From positions 1 through 23,035 of the forward strand of contig JAJTUP010000202.1 in the NCBI GenBank assembly GCA_021399435.1: a stretch of DNA of 23,035 nucleotides, written 5' to 3'. The notes beneath the pieces are model-generated. The model was given only the letters and a program-made list of their open reading frames with translations, ran no database searches and was not told where the DNA came from. Both the position numbers and the translations under genes were made by a program. This document shows, piece after piece, positions 19,824-23,035 of this stretch; the first letter of the stretch is position 1; every line of letters begins with the position of its first letter. The DNA is from Diaporthe sp. PMI_573 (Eukaryota; Ascomycota; Sordariomycetes; Diaporthales; Diaporthaceae).

Positions 19824-20781
19824 CTATTCGGTCGTTTCTGATACCAGTAGCAGGTCCAGACGCAGATCGGCGCCGTATTCACCCGCCCAGATGTCGGCAA
19901 TTTCCTTTGCAACCTCGCTGCTTACATCGCTCCATTCCGCACTATCGGTCTCGCTCTCGTGCTTCGCCAGCGTAGTGATGTCGAAGCGATGCCCTGCCAT
20001 ATTCCCCTCGAGATAATCGTCCTAGGGTTCATATCGACAGGTGGGAGGTTGACCAGCAGATGCGTGACAAGACAACTTCACCGAAGCCCAAAAGCCTAAT
20101 ATGGGGACCACGGATGTATGCCGGGTCTATGGCGATGGGTTCCGGGCGGACAAATTCCTTTGTCGTCAGGTTTCGAAGAATCCACAGCTGGTCTTTGGGG
20201 TAGTATCTCCACTCTGTGACGACTATTTCCGAATACGTGGCCTGAAGTGCTGGATCTTCGTCTTTGCTTCGGTTTCTGCAGCGAGAATATATGCGTGACG
20301 ACTTCGCGTAGAGATCGCCGACTTCTTGTGTATCGGAAACGGAAGGAAGGGCAAAGTGGTAAAGCGTAAATGGTTGATTGCATGATACGTATGGGAGCAC
20401 GTCGTCATCGATCAACACGTTATTCCTCTCTTGACGCAACCCATCCAGCTCCTCGTCCGAGAATAGATGGGGAGGATAGTCGTCCGGTTTAGTGTCTTCT
20501 CCCACGCAGACGATATTCTCACCCACCCATTGTCCCAGCAACGACATATAATAGGCGTTAAGGCAATCTCGAGCGAAGGTCCAGAAGTATCGGCTCGCGA
20601 GACCGAGGCAGACGGCGTCTTCGATAAACTCGATGTGATCAAAGACAAGCTGGTGAACCTCCAGGGGGAGATCGGAAAAGGTGAGAGCATCGTGACCACC
20701 TTGGGTTGTCGCTTGCCTCTGGTGTGGTGGGGAGCCGGCAAGCAGCTCGCCGTCGGCTTTGCGCTTCACTTGTCCGTCCAT
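19824..20781 (-). pseudogene. F-box-like fungal protein with two 3' frameshifts
   Basis: Proteins of this type usually recruit substrates to SCF ubiquitin ligases through an N-terminal F-box. From the Met at 20781 ('MDGQVKRKADGELL'), residues ~33-75 fit an F-box ('LTFSDLPLEVHQLVFDHIEF', 'LGLASRYFWTFARDCL'). The rest is the C-terminal region usual in such fungal families, with 'LLGQWVGENIVCVGEDT' and 'IRLLGFGEVVLSRICWST'. The frame is open upstream to 21000, but those 73 residues look less natural, so the later Met is preferred. The frame stops at 20029. The next pieces lie in the other two frames: 'MNPRTIISRGIWQG' from 20032 and 'GHRFDITTLAKHESE' to a stop at 19824. Each switch fits one lost base (near 20032-20060 and near 19995). 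It is convergent with the FunK1 gene. If the two losses are sequence errors, the protein is intact at about 318 residues. Confidence 0.65.
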
Positions 20782-21436
20782 CGGGGTCTCCAGGAACGAG
20801 TGGCCAGAGGCAGTCTGGGTGGCACAACGGTCGTTTCGGGAATTTGCTGGTATAGGTTGGGGAATCTGCGGCTTAACAGGGACGGCGAGGAGGCGTACGA
20901 GCACCGCGGCTGACCCGTCCAAGAGGAAATCTCGGAACTTGCGGCCGTGAGGTATGGCCCTCCGCGCTCGGGGGGCTGCGAGTCGAAATTTTTGCACCAT
21001 CTCAAAAGGTTATTGTTCTCAAGGCTGTCGTTGCTTGGGTATGTTGAGGTAATTTCTGGAATGTCGATTCAGACTCGAATCTTTTCTGTACTGGATGCTA
21101 AGCATTCATCGAGATACTTGTTGTGACCCAGCACAGGCCAACAGAAGATTGAGCCACGGGTATGGTTGATGTCCAACAAATGTCAGGTCTCTTACATAAG
21201 AGTCAGGGTTAGGGTTGAAGAACGACTAAGGTAGATCACCAGGATGGCTAGGTAAGCCTGGAGTCCAGGTCGTTTACATAAAGACCCGGTTCTCTTTTAA
21301 CTGGCAACAAAAGAGACAGGCAACAGCCGTCATACCAAACAAATATTAAATTTGCTAATTAAATTGACAGTGGCAAAGTGATGAAGACGTCTGATGCTGA
21401 ATATAGCATTGTGCCTTGATCGTTGGTAGTGCCAAC
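20782..21436. other. 5' flank of the F-box gene and intergenic DNA
   Basis: Holds the possible N-terminal extension of the F-box frame (20782-21000), then noncoding sequence. GGGTTAGGG near 21205-21220 is too short to call telomeric. No gene seen. Confidence 0.4.
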
Positions 21437-21598
21437 CAGGCTGGCGATCAATTCAACGTCAACGTCAATGTCTTCAATCTAGATTGAATTGATGGTCCGT
21501 GCATCAATTCAATCACTTCAATCTTAGATTGGCCCCACTTCAATTCAATCAACGCCCGTTGACGATTGAATTAACGTGATTGAAGGGTGACCCCCTGG
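21437..21598. repeat. hAT-type end with dense ATTGAATTGAT motifs (5' end of copy B or a separate MITE)
   Basis: Starts with CAGGCTGGCGATCAATTCAA and ends with GGGTGACCCCCTG, both hAT-like ends facing outwards. The inside is full of CAATTCAATC/ATTGAATTGAT motifs in both orientations. The flanking octamers do not match (GTGCCAAC, GTCTACCA), so a single 162-bp MITE is not proven. Alternatively the first end is the 5' terminus of hAT copy B, with subterminal transposase-binding repeats. Its distance to the candidate Met (255 bp) is the same as in copy A. Confidence 0.55.
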
Positions 21599-21691
21599 TC
21601 TACCATAACAAAGCTATGACATATCTGGAACTAGCTAACCCCAAAACGTCACTTCAATGGACCATGCTAGCGGCCGTGGACGCTTCGCGTC

Positions 21692-23035
21692 TTGGGACGA
21701 GACACGCTATTCGCGAACCACTTCATCGACAGTCCACATAATCCTTACGCAAGGATGGCCCAGGCCGCGAATCTCGATCTGCAGCTTGCTGTGGACTCTT
21801 CCTCTGGTTCGACAGATCCACAATTCCAAGAGGAAGCCAAAGACCCATGGAAAGACTTCCCATGGAAGCACTTTCCAGAGTATCTGTTGCAGAACGAGTT
21901 GGCCAAAGGCACTCCTGGGTTTGGAAACACGGATATGATATCCAATTTAACTCGGACACCTCGAGGAAGAGATGGGTTTGTGGATACTGCGTCTCTCAAA
22001 AGCTGAAGAAAGCACCCGCTTCCTTCCGTGCAGAGGGCACGCCTAACATGGAGAATCACCTATTCAAGGAACACGGTATAACAGACCCGTCCGGAAAGAG
22101 AGAGCAGTCAAAGGCGAAGAACCGAGTGACCGAAAAGACACCGTCTCGCAATATCGTCGCATGCTCGGCCTGGATGTTTCCAAACCACGCAGGGTGGTCA
22201 TCAATTCAGCTCAATCGCCCTCCGGTGGACAAAAGATCACTATGTGCACCGTGCGAGCGTGCGCGTGCCATAAAACAGACCGTGCCACCCCTGTTTCAAC
22301 TCAATCGACGCCCCAGATTGAATTGATGACCACCCTGAAACCACGAGAGCAGGAGATTACAAACGCCTTGATCATACGCTTCGATAAGAGCCAGTTTCAG
22401 AAGCTCCTGATTGAGTGGATTGCCGACAGCAACGGCTCTTTCCGCCAAGTTGAACACCCACGGCTTCGGCGTATTTTTGAGTACCTGAACCCCTCCGTTG
22501 AGCAGACTCAAGGTCATATTGGCCACGATATCGTCCGCAAGCGAATTATCCAGATTCATGAGAGCAACAAGGCCTTCATTATCAAGAGCCTGAAGGACGT
22601 CCCAGGGCAGATACACGTTTCATTTGATGGATGGAGGTCTCGCAACCGCCATGCCTTATATGGGATCGTTTGTTTCTACGCCGACAGCAACGGATATCCA
22701 TCTAAACTTGTTCTTGGTCTTCCTAAGCTGGGGGCTCGCCACACAGGAGAGAACATTGCGGCCCAGATTCTTGAGATTCTTGAGAGCTACAAGATCCTTA
22801 ACAAAATCGGCTACTTCACCCTCGACAATGCCTCGAACATGGATTCGGCGAGAAGAGATTGGCATGAAGCTAGGATTTAAACCGAAGTCTCGAAAAATTC
22901 GGTGTTTTGGTCGTATACTCAACCTTGTCGCTAAAGCATTGCTCTTTGGCCACAGCGTTGACGCATTCGAAGAGGAGGTGGATGACGAGCTGATGCTCGA
23001 TGCAAGACAACACGAGATCTGGCGAAGGAAAGGGC
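21692..23035 (+). pseudogene. hAT-family transposase, copy B (frameshifted, MITE-interrupted, runs off the right edge)
   Basis: Same family as copy A. Pieces lie in successive frames. From 21692, an N-terminal part with 'DFPWKHFPEYLLQNELAKG'. After one lost base near 21900-21910, 'SWVWKHGYDIQ' and a BED zinc finger ('WVCGYC' plus 'HLFKEH'). After one lost base near 22160, 'MLGLDVSKP', a 52-codon insertion (the MITE), then 'REQEITNALIIRFDKSQFQ', 'FRQVEHPRLRRIFEYLNPSV', 'VSFDGWRSRNRH' with the catalytic Asp, and 'FTLDNASNMD'. One extra base (or two lost) near 22846-22851 ends that frame at 22880. The next frame continues to the window edge with 'RCFGRILNLVAKALLFGHS'. There the histidine of the hAT CxxH motif is arginine (CGT; copy A has a His codon at this site). 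The element cannot be functional as read. The C-terminus and 3' end lie outside the window. Confidence 0.87.
22190..22337. mobile_element. 148-bp hAT-type MITE with perfect 8-bp target duplication
   Basis: The ends are perfect 19-bp inverted repeats, CAGGGTGGTCATCAATTCA at 22190-22208 and its reverse complement at 22319-22337. It is flanked by AAACCACG at 22182-22189 and 22338-22345, the 8-bp target duplication typical of hAT elements. Too short to code, hence non-autonomous. It sits in the coding region of hAT copy B between 'DVSKP' and 'REQEITNAL', which are normally adjacent in this family. MITE plus duplication is 156 bp (52 codons) without a stop in that frame. Confidence 0.9.

Noticed and set aside
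17159..21000. FunK1 and F-box genes as parts of a defence or toxin-like system
   Set aside because: They are convergent with no shared promoter or family link that I know of; both are commonly expanded fungal families, so adjacency alone is not evidence.
21200..21222. Telomere-like GGGTTAGGG
   Set aside because: Only about two units of TTAGGG; too short to be an interstitial telomeric tract.

Overview
This window looks like transposon-rich, gene-poor DNA from a filamentous ascomycete (Pezizomycotina). The evidence is short spliceosomal introns (54-66 bp, GTAAG-type donors, CTAAC/CTGAC branch points), a FunK1-type fungal kinase, an F-box-like gene, a BCS1-like AAA fragment, and fungal types of hAT, Helitron and Fot1/pogo transposons. 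No prokaryotic features, convincing tRNA, rRNA or CRISPR were seen. Family assignments come from motif recognition by eye; no database search was run.

Layout. 1-621 (-): N-terminal part of a gag-like retrotransposon ORF, leaving the window on the left. It abuts the truncated end of hAT transposase copy A (608-2204, -; 5' inverted-repeat end at 2459). 2733-3813 (+): a two-exon conserved fungal gene of unknown function with a frameshift in exon 2. 5024-5480 (-): C-terminal fragment of a BCS1-like AAA ATPase. 5759-12806 (+): a very large Helitron Rep/helicase gene with two introns (one apparently GC-AG) and several frameshifts in the helicase half. 14602-15715 (-): Fot1/pogo-like DD35D transposase, frameshifted near its end and abutting a 195-bp inverted-repeat element (14403-14597). 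17159-19560 (+): FunK1-like kinase gene with one likely intron and a single-base frameshift near the C-terminus. 19824-20781 (-): F-box-like gene, convergent with the kinase, with two frameshifts in its 3' part. 21437-23035 (+): hAT copy B, related to copy A, frameshifted, and carrying a 148-bp hAT-type MITE (22190-22337) with a perfect 8-bp target duplication; it leaves the window on the right.

How it fits together. The mobile elements are probably mostly dead copies that nested into and truncated one another. The kinase and F-box genes are the best candidates for host genes. Nearly every recognisable gene carries one or more single-base indels, often a missing base in a short homopolymer. 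Either the locus is decaying or the assembly has uncorrected homopolymer errors; this decides how many of these genes are really broken. I found no clear undescribed biological system. The most unusual features are a duplicated AT-hook-like segment in the Helitron protein, a GC-AG intron in the Helitron, an in-frame MITE inside its putative relative's transposase gene, and nuclease-like D...(E)xK signatures in two fungal proteins.
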